Positions 6,629-14,590 are shown, numbered from the stretch's first letter. The stretch is 19,170 bases of DNA from Asaia bogorensis (GCA_945871455.1 CAMBXJ010000021.1:1-19170); one strand, 5' to 3'. Translations and numbers: made by a program. Notes: generated by a model from the sequence alone, not told the origin.

Positions 6629-8752
6629 TCAACGATCCGTCATTGAATCAGCAAGCTCGACCTCACGCTCCGGCACGCCCGCCAGACGCAGCCCTTCGGC
6701 ATAATGCAGCCGGTCGCTCTCCCGCTCCAGGGGCGTTGTCGTGATGAAACGTTCAATGGTGAAATCAGGTTCCAGCGCATGCAACCGCCGAAGCACGGCC
6801 GCGGCTTCCTTGGTGCGCCGCAAATGCCCCAGGGCCGCAAGGTATGGTTTGTAGCTGGCGGAAAACGACGGGTTCATCTCACTGACGGTCCGCCCGACCT
6901 CCACAGCCGATTCATAATCGCGCTTCATCAGATGGATCAGAATAAAGAATGCATCGAAGAAGAACGCGTGCGGGTCCAGAGGCGACAGCTTCTTGTAGCG
7001 GTTGTTCCGCCGCTCCGCCTCATCCGGGTCGCCCAAATAGGCATGCGTCACCGCCGACAAAGCCCACGCCATCGCCAGATTCGGGTTCAGCGACAGGGCG
7101 CGTTCATGCAGCGACGCCGCCTCCCTCAGCCGCCGGTGCAGGAACGCCCGCACATGCCCGGCGATCGACAGTGCCCGAGCATCGAACGGATCCAGCACGA
7201 TGGCACGTTCGGCCAGCCGCCCGGCTTCCACCATCATCCCCTTGGGGTCTTCGGCCCAGTCCTGGCCGACCAGGAACACGTGCCAATACGCATACCAGGC
7301 ATAGGCAGCGGCATAATCCGGCTCCACCGTAATGGCGCTGGACAGATATTTGCCGGCCCGCATGAACGGATCCCGGTCCATCCGCCCGATCAGGGCGATG
7401 GCGCGCAGCATCAGGTCATAGGCCGACGCGTCGATCGGCGGGCGAGCCGCGCTCCGCCGAGCTTCGATCAGCAGGATTTCGGGATCGATCTGGGCCACGA
7501 CCTCGGCGGCGATTTCGTCCTGCAACGACAGCAGATCGTTGGTCTGCCGGTCGAAGCGGCGCGCCCAGACCACCTGGTTGCCAGCGCGCAGGTCCAGCAG
7601 CCGGACGGTGATGCGCAACCGGTTGCGCACGCGTTGGATGGTGCCGTCCAACAGGAAGTCGATGCCGAAGGTGCGGCGGATCGCGGCCTCGTCCCGGGTT
7701 TCCAGCGCGAACCGGCCCAGCGAGTTCGACGAAACCACGAACATCCAGCGGAACCGAGCCAACGCCGTGGTAATTTCCTCGGCCAGACCAGGCGCCAGAT
7801 GAGCGTCTTCCTCCGTCCCGCCGACCAATTGCAACGGCAACACGCCGACATGCGCGCCGCCGCGGGCAGCTTGCGGTTCCTCCGGCGCGGCGGCCGGCTC
7901 GGGGATTTCCTCCGGCGGCTCCGGCAGCACGGCGAGAGGTTCCGGCATCGGGACCGCTTGCGGCGGGCGCAACGGCATACGGCTGCCGGACGGGCCACGG
8001 ATTTCCGTCAACAGCCGCTGCGTTTCCACCGACGGCGCCGCATCCAGCAAATCCGCCAACACCGCTCGGCAGCGATCATAGGCCTGAATCGCCATGCCGC
8101 GCTCGCCGCGCGCCGCATGCGCCCGCATCAACGCACGCCACGCGCCTTCATGCGCCCGATCGATCTGCAACAGGCGTTGCGCGGCGGGGATGGTCGCCTC
8201 GGGCTCCACCTGTTCGCGCAGCAGCGCCTCCGCCACGTTGCGGGCACGATCGCGCAGACGTTCGCGTTCCGCGTTCAGCCAGGCGTCGAAGGTCGGGTCG
8301 ATGCCGTCCAGATCTTCCAACAAGTCGCCGTCGAGCAAGGACAGGGAGGCCGGCTGGCTGGTCGTAGCGCGCATCACCTCCTCCACATCCACCCAGACGG
8401 CGCCGGGCCGCAGGGTCAGATGATCGCGGGTGACGATCAGGATTTCGCTCTTGGCGACGGACAGGGTTTCCAGCAGCCGGTGGATTTCCTGGCGGAGGGA
8501 CGCGCGGGCCTGCTCCTCCGGTCGGCGGCTCCAGAGCAATTCCGCCAAGCGGCCACGCAGCGCCGGGCGCGGCGCCGACAACGCGATCGCGGCCAGCAGC
8601 GCGCGGGTCTTGCGACCGGCGGGCAACACGTTCTCACTGGTGACGGTCCAGGCTTCCATCTGGCCGATCAGCCGCAGCCGCACCACAACCTGATCGACGC
8701 CGCTCGACTTAGAGTTAGCATCCGGGAGGTTGTTGCGACTGTCTGACATCAT
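6629..8752 (-). CDS. BTAD-type transcriptional regulator fused to a TolB-like domain and TPR repeats
   Basis: A 707-residue protein. Residues about 23-118 look like the winged-helix DNA-binding domain of SARP/AfsR regulators (RLRLIGQMEAW, KTRALLAAIAL, RGRLAELLW, RASLRQEIHRL). Residues 120-252 fit the bacterial transcriptional activator (BTAD) helical domain, including DAWLNAERERLRDRA and GMAIQAYDRCRAVLADLL. A Pro/Glu-rich linker (260-297) leads to a TolB-N/adenylate-cyclase-associated type domain at about 300-425 (VGVLPLQL, LAPGLAEEITTALAR, DFLLDGTIQR, WARRFDR). TPR-like helices follow at about 440-690. No transmembrane segment is visible. The start has two consecutive ATGs (8752-8747) and no clear ribosome binding site. 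It probably activates transcription in response to a signal sensed by the C-terminal part; the targets are unknown. Confidence 0.85.
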   Translation of the reverse strand: MMSDSRNNLPDANSKSSGVDQVVVRLRLIGQMEAWTVTSENVLPAGRKTRALLAAIALSAPRPALRGRLAELLWSRRPEEQARASLRQEIHRLLETLSVAKSEILIVTRDHLTLRPGAVWVDVEEVMRATTSQPASLSLLDGDLLEDLDGIDPTFDAWLNAERERLRDRARNVAEALLREQVEPEATIPAAQRLLQIDRAHEGAWRALMRAHAARGERGMAIQAYDRCRAVLADLLDAAPSVETQRLLTEIRGPSGSRMPLRPPQAVPMPEPLAVLPEPPEEIPEPAAAPEEPQAARGGAHVGVLPLQLVGGTEEDAHLAPGLAEEITTALARFRWMFVVSSNSLGRFALETRDEAAIRRTFGIDFLLDGTIQRVRNRLRITVRLLDLRAGNQVVWARRFDRQTNDLLSLQDEIAAEVVAQIDPEILLIEARRSAARPPIDASAYDLMLRAIALIGRMDRDPFMRAGKYLSSAITVEPDYAAAYAWYAYWHVFLVGQDWAEDPKGMMVEAGRLAERAIVLDPFDARALSIAGHVRAFLHRRLREAASLHERALSLNPNLAMAWALSAVTHAYLGDPDEAERRNNRYKKLSPLDPHAFFFDAFFILIHLMKRDYESAVEVGRTVSEMNPSFSASYKPYLAALGHLRRTKEAAAVLRRLHALEPDFTIERFITTTPLERESDRLHYAEGLRLAGVPEREVELADSMTDR

Positions 8753-9021
8753 TCAATCATGCCCATAAGGGTCGGTTGCAAGGCCAGTTACGCGGACAAG
8801 CAAGATATCGCGCGCTGCCGAGCGGGAGTCAAAAGAGTGCCCGAAATCGGGAAGGCGCGCCAGCCCATCCCATATTTCAAAGAACTTACCCGCCGCCCCC
8901 GAAAACTGCCCGGCGGCCGGCGACTGTGCGTCGGGCCGCACGATGCGCGGAACCCGCAAGTCGCGATCGGACCGCCCGGACTGTTCACACGCTGTTACGG
9001 ACCGCTTCACGTGATCATGCC

Positions 9022-10404
9022 TCAGTTAATCGCGGCTTCCGCGAAAATCGCCCGGACATCGCCGTTCCAGACCGCGTTGTATCGATCCAGCCAATGCTCC
9101 GCCTGGTTCGGCGCGCCATGCGCGATGGCGTGCAGCGGCGCCAGATAGATCGCCTCGGTTTCCCCCGATGAGTTGCGCCGGTTACGCGCCCGCAACCCGT
9201 CTTCCGCGATTGCCACGACATCCCGCGCCAAGGCCCGCAGGTCGGCCCCGCGCCATTGCGCCGCCAGACCCTGGCGAGGCACCGCGGCGCGCAAGGTCAC
9301 GGCATCGTCCCAACCGGCGCCTCGCAGCAGGGATTCCGCGGCGGTCAGCGCGGCATCGTCGTAGAGCAGTCCGACCCAAAGCGCCGATTGGGCCACCATC
9401 ATGTCTGTCCGCCCGGCATCGGCGCCGCGCATTTCCACGAAACGCTTGATGCGGACATCGGTGAACACCGTCGTCACGTGGTCCGCGAAATCGCCGACCG
9501 TGGCAACCATGCCGGCCAGCGCCGCGACGCGGCCTTTCATATAGTCACGGAACGACGCCCCGGCGACGTCGATATAGCGCCCCTCCCGGTACACGAAATA
9601 CATCGGCACTTCGTCGATCAGCCAGGTGGCATACCGCTCGAACCCGAACCCGTCCTCGAACATCACCTTGGGAATGCCGGAGCGCTGGTTGTCGGTGTCG
9701 GTCCACACATGCGCGCGATAGGACTGGAAGCCGTTCGGCTTGCCCTCGGTGAACGGGGAATTGGCGAACAACGCCGTGGCCAGCGGCTGCAACAGCAGGG
9801 AAACCCGCAATTTGCGGCGCATGTCCTCCTCGCTGGCATAGTCGAGGTTGACCTGAACCGTGCAGGTGCGGGTCATCATGTCCAGTCCCATGGACCCAAC
9901 CAGCGGCATATAGCGGCGCATGATCGCGTAGCGGCCTTTCGGCATCCAGGGCATTGCGGCGCGGGTCGCGACCGGGTGGAAGCCCAGCGGCGAGAAGCCC
10001 ATCCGCAACGGCGCGGCCGCGGCACGCACCTGCTGGTAATGGGTTTCGAACTCGGCCGCCGTTTCGTGCAGGGTTTCCAGCGGCGCACCGGACAGTTCCA
10101 ACTGGCCGGCCGGTTCCAGCGAGATCGCGGCGCCGCCCTGCTTTATGCCGATCGCGTTCGGCCCATCCATGATCGGCTCTCCGCCGAAGCGCTGCATGCC
10201 GGCCAGCAGGTCCCGAATGCTGCCGGGTTGGCCATCCGCCGGCGTATAGGGTGGGGTCGCCAGGTCATCCAGGCGATAGCCGAATTTCTCATGTTCCGTG
10301 CCGATGCGGAAGCGATCGGCGGGCTTACACCCGACGGCGATATGGTCGGCCAGTTGTCGGATCGACGTGATCGGCGTCGCGTCGGCGTCTCCGGGGTTGG
10401 ACAT
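9022..10404 (-). CDS. gshA: Glutamate--cysteine ligase
   Basis: A 460-residue cytoplasmic enzyme that makes gamma-glutamylcysteine from Glu, Cys and ATP, the first step of glutathione synthesis. The sequence is of the alphaproteobacterial/plant type rather than the E. coli GshA type. RIGTEHEKFGY (residues 33-43) is the conserved ATP/metal-binding Glu motif, and GGAAISLEPAGQLELSG, LGFHPVATRAAMPWMPKGRY and TRTCTVQVNLDYASE are family hallmarks. Its length is normal for the class. It lies 36 bases downstream of rsmE on the same strand and is probably co-transcribed with it; rsmE-gshA neighbours are common in alphaproteobacteria. A moderate GGGAA ribosome binding site precedes ATG 10404. Confidence 0.95.
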   Translation of the reverse strand: MSNPGDADATPITSIRQLADHIAVGCKPADRFRIGTEHEKFGYRLDDLATPPYTPADGQPGSIRDLLAGMQRFGGEPIMDGPNAIGIKQGGAAISLEPAGQLELSGAPLETLHETAAEFETHYQQVRAAAAPLRMGFSPLGFHPVATRAAMPWMPKGRYAIMRRYMPLVGSMGLDMMTRTCTVQVNLDYASEEDMRRKLRVSLLLQPLATALFANSPFTEGKPNGFQSYRAHVWTDTDNQRSGIPKVMFEDGFGFERYATWLIDEVPMYFVYREGRYIDVAGASFRDYMKGRVAALAGMVATVGDFADHVTTVFTDVRIKRFVEMRGADAGRTDMMVAQSALWVGLLYDDAALTAAESLLRGAGWDDAVTLRAAVPRQGLAAQWRGADLRALARDVVAIAEDGLRARNRRNSSGETEAIYLAPLHAIAHGAPNQAEHWLDRYNAVWNGDVRAIFAEAAIN

Positions 10405-10440
10405 ATGTTTCCCAGATCTCTCGGGTTGAAGATCAGAGTA

Positions 10441-11148
10441 CTAGCCGCAACCAGGGGCCTGCAACAAGGCCAGCCCAGCGAGGCACGCGGTCTCGGCGCG
10501 CAGGATGCGTGGTCCGAGATTCACACACACAGCAAAGGGGTATTGCCGGAATCCGTCAAGCTCCGACGGTGCGAAGCCGCCTTCCGGGCCGACCAGCAGG
10601 GCACAAGGCAGGGAACAACCGCGCAGATGCGGCGCATCGGCGCGTTCGGCGGCGATGAAAAGCCGCCGGTCGGGTGGGAAATCGTCCAGCACGGCGGCCA
10701 GGCGGCGGGGCGGATGGATCACGGGGACGGTCAGACGCTCGCTTTGTTCGGCCGCTTCGACCGCGATCGCGGTCAGGCGCGCTTCGTTCACCCGCGTGGC
10801 GTTGGTGCGTTCGGTCATCACTGGCAGGATCGCGGATACCCCGAGTTCGGTCGCTTTCTGCACCACCAGGTCGGTGGCGTCGCGCTTCAGGGGCGCGAAC
10901 AGCAGCCAGGGGCCTGGCTCCGGTTCCTGCGGCCGCAGGCGGGTTTCCGTCCGCAGGGTGGTGGCGCGCTTGCCGATGGCCTGGACCCGGGCCAGGAATT
11001 CTCCGTCGCGGCCGTTGAACACATGCATCGTGTCGCCGACACGCCGGCGCATGACATTGTCGAGATAATGCGCCTGCTCCGCGGACAGGGCGATGTCGGC
11101 CCCTTCGGTCAGATCGGCGGCAACGAACAAACGCGGCGGTCGTGTCAT
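10441..11148 (-). CDS. rsmE: 16S rRNA (uracil(1498)-N3)-methyltransferase
   Basis: A 235-residue SPOUT-superfamily methyltransferase that modifies U1498 of 16S rRNA. The C-terminal knot motifs are clear: LLVGPEGGFAPSEL (GPEGG from residue 187) and LGPRILRAETA (from 211), the signature of RsmE. The N-terminal PUA-like part has the HYLDNVMRRRVGD segment. The frame stays open upstream to 11280, but that part is translated tandem repeat (see 11180-11239). ATG 11146-11148, followed by RPPRLFVAADL, fits the usual RsmE N-terminus. A GAAGG lies 12 bases upstream, so the ribosome binding site is poorly spaced. It is divergent from ubiA and upstream of gshA. Confidence 0.94.
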   Translation of the reverse strand: MTRPPRLFVAADLTEGADIALSAEQAHYLDNVMRRRVGDTMHVFNGRDGEFLARVQAIGKRATTLRTETRLRPQEPEPGPWLLFAPLKRDATDLVVQKATELGVSAILPVMTERTNATRVNEARLTAIAVEAAEQSERLTVPVIHPPRRLAAVLDDFPPDRRLFIAAERADAPHLRGCSLPCALLVGPEGGFAPSELDGFRQYPFAVCVNLGPRILRAETACLAGLALLQAPGCG

Positions 11149-11179
11149 CCTGGTGGTGGGCCTTCGATTCCGATTGACC

Positions 11180-11239
11180 GGGTCGGGTTGAGAGCGGGTC
11201 GGGTTGAAACTGGGTCGGGTTGAGACTGGGTCGGGTTGA
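11180..11239. repeat. 16-bp G-rich tandem repeat (about 3.8 copies) in the rsmE/ubiA promoter region
   Basis: Units begin at 11180, 11196, 11212 and 11228; the last is 12 bases. The shared core GGGTCGGGTTGA is identical in all four; only the last four bases of the unit vary. The unit length is not a multiple of three, and the array lies outside both chosen coding regions, 32 bases from each start. The plus strand carries eight GGG runs in 56 bases. Confidence 0.9.
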
Positions 11240-11270
11240 CCGGGATGGGGCGAGCGGGAGATTAGCACGC

Positions 11271-12170
11271 ATGACCACACATACCGACATCGTCGCGACC
11301 GGCTGGGTGTCTCGCCTGCCGCGGGCTTGGCAGCCCTATCTGCTGCTGGCGCGGGTGGACCGGCCGATCGGGACCTGGCTTCTGTTCCTGCCCGGAGTAT
11401 GGGGGATTCTGCTGGCCGGTGCCCCGGTGGACGCGACGGTTCGGCTGATCGTGCTGTTCGCCATCGGCAGCCTGGCCATGCGGGCGGCCGGCTGCGTGGT
11501 AAACGATCTGTGGGACCGGGACATCGACCGGCAGGTAGCGCGGACGGCGGGGAGGCCCTTGGCTTCGGGCGCGATCCGGCCGCGACAGGCGCTGGTGTTC
11601 CTGGCGGTGCTGCTGCTGATCGGGCTTGCCGTGCTGCTGCAACTCAATCCGCTGGCGCAGGCGCTGGGAGTCGGTTCCCTGCTGCTGGTCGCCATCTACC
11701 CGCTGGCCAAGCGGGTGACATGGTGGCCGCAACTGATGATGGGGTTCACCTTCGGGTTTGGCGCGCCGATGGGCTATGCCGCCGCGTCCGGCCAGATCGA
11801 TGCCGCCTGGGTCGCGCTGTATGCGGCGGCGATCCTGTGGGACCTGGGCTTCGACACGATTTACGCGCATCAGGATCGCGAGGACGATGCCCTGGTGGGC
11901 GTGCACTCCACGGCGCTGCTGTTCGGAGAACGGACCCGCCCGTTCCTGGCCGCCTGCTACGCCGCCGCCATCCTGGCCCTGATCGTGGCGGCCGCGCTGG
12001 CTGGCCTGTCCATCTGGTTCTATGTGGCCGTGCTGGCGCCGCTGTACCTGTTGGCCTGGCAGGTCGCGGCGCTGGACATCTACGATCCGGCCCTGTGCCT
12101 GAAGCTGTTCCGCGCCAATCGAGAGGTCGGGCTGGCCATCGCGCTGGCCATCCTGGTCGGCTGGCTGTGA
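11271..12170 (+). CDS. ubiA: 4-hydroxybenzoate polyprenyltransferase
   Basis: A 299-residue membrane prenyltransferase that joins a polyprenyl chain to 4-hydroxybenzoate in ubiquinone synthesis. Both Asp-rich Mg/prenyl-diphosphate motifs are present: NDLWDRDID (residues 78-86) and DTIYAHQDREDD (195-206). RPLASGAI after the first motif is also conserved. Many hydrophobic segments fit the usual nine-helix fold, and the length is normal. ATG 11271 follows GGGAG by 10 bases and gives a standard N-terminus; frame-open sequence upstream is the tandem repeat. Its TGA (12168-12170) overlaps the GTG of the methyltransferase gene. It is divergent from rsmE. Confidence 0.94.
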   Translation: MTTHTDIVATGWVSRLPRAWQPYLLLARVDRPIGTWLLFLPGVWGILLAGAPVDATVRLIVLFAIGSLAMRAAGCVVNDLWDRDIDRQVARTAGRPLASGAIRPRQALVFLAVLLLIGLAVLLQLNPLAQALGVGSLLLVAIYPLAKRVTWWPQLMMGFTFGFGAPMGYAAASGQIDAAWVALYAAAILWDLGFDTIYAHQDREDDALVGVHSTALLFGERTRPFLAACYAAAILALIVAAALAGLSIWFYVAVLAPLYLLAWQVAALDIYDPALCLKLFRANREVGLAIALAILVGWL

Positions 12171-12886
12171 CCGATCCGGCCAGCAGTGTCCCAGCCGGCG
12201 GCGCCCCGCCCGACGGTGCGGCGCGCGCCCGTCCGCTGCTGGATGCCGGCGCGTTCCTTCGGGCCAACACCGTGCCCGGACGCGCCGCGTTGGTGCCGGA
12301 GATCGTGCTGCATCTGGCCACGGAAATCACGCCGATCTGGCGCGCCACCGAAGCATGGCTGTCCGAGCACGGTGTGGAGCCGCCGTTCTGGGCCTTCGCC
12401 TGGCCGGGCGGGCAGGCGCTGGCGCGTCACATTCTGGATCATCCGGAAAAAATCTCCGGCCGCAGGGTGCTGGATTTTGCCGCCGGCGGCGGGATTGCCG
12501 CGATTGCCTGCGCCATGGCCGGTGCCGCGCTGGTCGAAGCCGCGGAAATCGACACCCTGGCGGTCGAGGCGATCACCCTCAACGCCCGCGCCAACGACGT
12601 CACCGTTACCGCGATCGCCGCGGATGTGGTCGGAGCGGCCTGTCGCTGGGACCTGATCCTGTGCGGCGATGTCTGCTACGAGGCGCCGATGACCGGCCAT
12701 ATCCTGCCCTGGCTGACCGGCCTGGCCGACACCGCCGAGGTCTGGATCGCCGATCCCGGCCGGTCCTATCTGCCGAAACAGGGGCTGCACCGCTTCGCCG
12801 AGTACACCGTGCCGACAACGCTGGAGCTGGAAGACCGCGTCGAGCGCCAGGTCGGGCTTTACCGCTTGTCCGGCCGCTTGTCCTGA
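12167..12886 (+). CDS. Class I SAM-dependent protein-lysine methyltransferase, ETF-beta/METTL20-like
   Basis: A 239-residue protein. The SAM-binding motif I is VLDFAAGGGIAA (101-112), the acidic motif II is AEIDT (126-130), and LILCGDVCYE (163-172) is the post-motif. The preceding PPFWAFAWPGGQALARHIL (72-90) is highly characteristic of METTL20-type enzymes, which in mitochondria and in Agrobacterium methylate lysines of electron-transfer-flavoprotein beta (the bacterial enzyme also modifies ribosomal L7/L12). The same activity here is inferred from the motifs. The start GTG 12167-12169 overlaps the ubiA stop in a GTGA junction, implying translational coupling. The 3' end overlaps the convergent secreted-protein gene by 28 bases. 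The first 25 residues are Ala/Pro-rich and poorly conserved, so a later start cannot be excluded. Confidence 0.85.
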   Translation: MTDPASSVPAGGAPPDGAARARPLLDAGAFLRANTVPGRAALVPEIVLHLATEITPIWRATEAWLSEHGVEPPFWAFAWPGGQALARHILDHPEKISGRRVLDFAAGGGIAAIACAMAGAALVEAAEIDTLAVEAITLNARANDVTVTAIAADVVGAACRWDLILCGDVCYEAPMTGHILPWLTGLADTAEVWIADPGRSYLPKQGLHRFAEYTVPTTLELEDRVERQVGLYRLSGRLS

Positions 12887-14442
12887 CGCTTGCGGGACGG
12901 CGGTTCGGCGGGCGGTGCCGGCTGATCGAACATACGCATGACGTCGACGCCGTTGACCATCGCCTGGTCCTTGGTCAGCGCCAGGTCCCACACCATGCGG
13001 TCCCCCTCGACCCGCCCCAGCCCGCGGATAATCGCCAGGAACGGCATGACCATCTGCAATTCCGGGTCCTTGCCGGCCTGCTGCATCGTGGTGTCCAGCC
13101 CCAGGGCCGACAACCGCCCCTCCACGCCCGGCTGTCCGGGGGCGAGCATCCGCAAGCGCCCCGAGCCTTCGATGCGCAGATCGGCCAATTCAATGGACAG
13201 CGCGTCCAACCCGATACTGGCGCCGCCTTCGGTGAACAATGCCGTGGCAGCGGCTTCCAGCTTTGCCGGGTCGGCCCCGTCCTCGGTCGCATCCATCAGA
13301 AATCGAGACAGACGCTCCGTGCTGACACCGGTCACCGCGGGGCGCAGCAGCAGGCGGGTGAACAGGTATTTCGCCAGGGATGGCGGCAATTCCGACGCCG
13401 ACGGGCCATCCAGCGCCACATCCATCCAGGCATGCAGCTTGCCGCCGGGTGCCTCGGCGCCGATACCGAAGCGGGCCTGCTCCAGGGACACGGTGCCGGT
13501 CCCGGGAATCTCGACCGTGATGTCGTCGAACGTCTCCTCCCCCTCCATTCGGTCGGCGAAGTCGCGAAGGGATCGGATCAACGTCTGGATATGCGGGCGC
13601 ATCGGGTCGGTGGCCGCGGGAGCGTTGGTTGGTGCCGTGCCGACCCCTGCGTCCTTGGCGGTACCGATCAGGGCTTTGATGGAGCCCCAGGCTTCGTCCA
13701 GCCGGTCGCGGTTGACTCCCGACAGCCGAAAACCCTGCCGCACGCGCCGGATCTCGACGCTGGTTTCGGAGCCATCCTGGCTTTGGGTGGACGCAGCCAT
13801 CCCCGTCAGGGTCGCCTCCTGCTGCAGGTCCAGCCGTCGGTCGGCGCCCGGCACCAGGGTCAACAGCATTGTGGCCCGGTCGAAACTTTGCTCCTGGATC
13901 TCGCCGCCACCCTCCATCCGCACTTCGACATCACGATATTCGCCGGTCCAGCTCGATCGGGACGCGAGGTTCAGGTCGAGTAGGATACGGGACGATTGTT
14001 CGCCGATGGTGAAGGTGACCTCCGCGTTGTCGGCTGAACCTGACCCCGATGGCATCGGCATCGAGAACGCGCCGGCGGACGGGAACAAGATCCGTTCCAG
14101 CATCCAGCGGCTGCCGTCCAGCATGGTCAGGGCGGCCGTGATGCGGTCGGATTGGCGGCCGGTCAGGTCCTGCAAAGGCAGGGTCAGCGCGTATTGATCG
14201 CCATCCGCCGCGACTTCCAACGGTGGTTCGGGCAATGGCAGGGTCGGGCCGAGCAGGGTTGCGAACCAGGTGCGCAACCGGGTTTGCAGCACCGGCGCGG
14301 TTGGGCGTTCAGCCGACGGAGCGGCGGTCGATAATTGACCCGTGGGGGATTGACCCGTGGCAGATTGACCCGCCGGTTGCGCGACCGAGGCCGTGGCGAT
14401 TGACAGCATTCCGAGCGCGATCAGCCCGACCCCTAAGCGCAT
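12859..14442 (-). CDS. Secreted protein of unknown function
   Basis: A 527-residue protein not confidently assigned to a family. Residues 1-21 form a Sec signal peptide (hydrophobic LGVGLIALGMLSIATA, likely cleavage after SVA). A low-complexity linker with a GQSxT repeat follows. The body alternates amphipathic strands (EVTFTIGEQSSRILLDLNL, VEIRRVRQGFRLSGV) and ends in strand-rich sequence (IEGSGRLRML, GVEGRLSALGLDTTM, DRMVWDLALT) recalling AsmA/DUF2125-like envelope proteins; that likeness is only an impression. The C-terminus is basic (RKRQDKRPDKR). The ribosome binding site AAGGAG is six bases before ATG 14440-14442, so the start is secure. It probably acts in the periplasm or at the outer membrane. 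Its 3' end overlaps the methyltransferase gene. Confidence 0.8.
   Translation of the reverse strand: MRLGVGLIALGMLSIATASVAQPAGQSATGQSPTGQLSTAAPSAERPTAPVLQTRLRTWFATLLGPTLPLPEPPLEVAADGDQYALTLPLQDLTGRQSDRITAALTMLDGSRWMLERILFPSAGAFSMPMPSGSGSADNAEVTFTIGEQSSRILLDLNLASRSSWTGEYRDVEVRMEGGGEIQEQSFDRATMLLTLVPGADRRLDLQQEATLTGMAASTQSQDGSETSVEIRRVRQGFRLSGVNRDRLDEAWGSIKALIGTAKDAGVGTAPTNAPAATDPMRPHIQTLIRSLRDFADRMEGEETFDDITVEIPGTGTVSLEQARFGIGAEAPGGKLHAWMDVALDGPSASELPPSLAKYLFTRLLLRPAVTGVSTERLSRFLMDATEDGADPAKLEAAATALFTEGGASIGLDALSIELADLRIEGSGRLRMLAPGQPGVEGRLSALGLDTTMQQAGKDPELQMVMPFLAIIRGLGRVEGDRMVWDLALTKDQAMVNGVDVMRMFDQPAPPAEPPSRKRQDKRPDKR
14333..14377. repeat. 15-bp in-frame tandem repeat (3 copies) in the secreted-protein gene
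   Basis: Units at 14333-14347, 14348-14362 and 14363-14377 share ATTGACCCG. Read on the minus strand they code for GQSAT, GQSPT and GQLST just after the signal peptide cleavage site. The unit length is a multiple of three, so copy-number change would only lengthen or shorten the linker. Confidence 0.8.
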
Positions 14443-14523
14443 CCCTGGCTCCTTCGTTCGCTCGTCTTGTGATCGCGGGCACTATGCCACGCCATCGGCC
14501 CGGCTGGTATCGAATTGACTGGT

Positions 14524-14585
14524 GTTTGCCAGCGTCGGAGTTTGCCAGCGTTCGGGGTTTGCCAGCGTTCGGAGTTTGCCAGCGT
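14524..14585. repeat. 16-17-bp tandem repeat (4 copies) between amidohydrolase and secreted-protein genes
   Basis: Units start at 14524, 14540, 14557 and 14574 and share GTTTGCCAGCGT; the second and third continue TCGGG and TCGGA. The array begins 82 bases upstream of the secreted-protein start and ends 5 bases beyond the amidohydrolase stop, in the 148-base gap between two minus-strand genes. No ribosome binding site or reading frame is associated with it. Confidence 0.9.
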
Positions 14586-14590
14586 GCCCG

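Noticed and set aside
6450..6704. Small plus-strand frames in the gap after the dioxygenase
   Set aside because: No ribosome binding site or family resemblance, and the 3' part runs into the end of the regulator gene on the other strand.
6704..8746. A 680-codon plus-strand open frame opposite the BTAD regulator
   Set aside because: Its composition (His/Gln/Arg-rich) is typical of a shadow frame; the minus-strand protein has clear domains.
8749..8766. A five-codon upstream frame (MGMIE) overlapping the BTAD regulator start
   Set aside because: It has no ribosome binding site and is too short to distinguish from chance.
9256..11223. A 655-codon plus-strand open frame opposite gshA and rsmE
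   Set aside because: It runs through two well-supported minus-strand genes and shows no protein family.
11180..11239. Possible CRISPR-like array
   Set aside because: Units are head-to-tail with no unique spacers, and there are no cas genes nearby; it is a minisatellite.
11327..12166. N-terminal extension of the methyltransferase frame across ubiA
   Set aside because: The frame is open, but the sequence is out of frame with a clear ubiA. The methyltransferase start is the GTG overlapping the ubiA stop.
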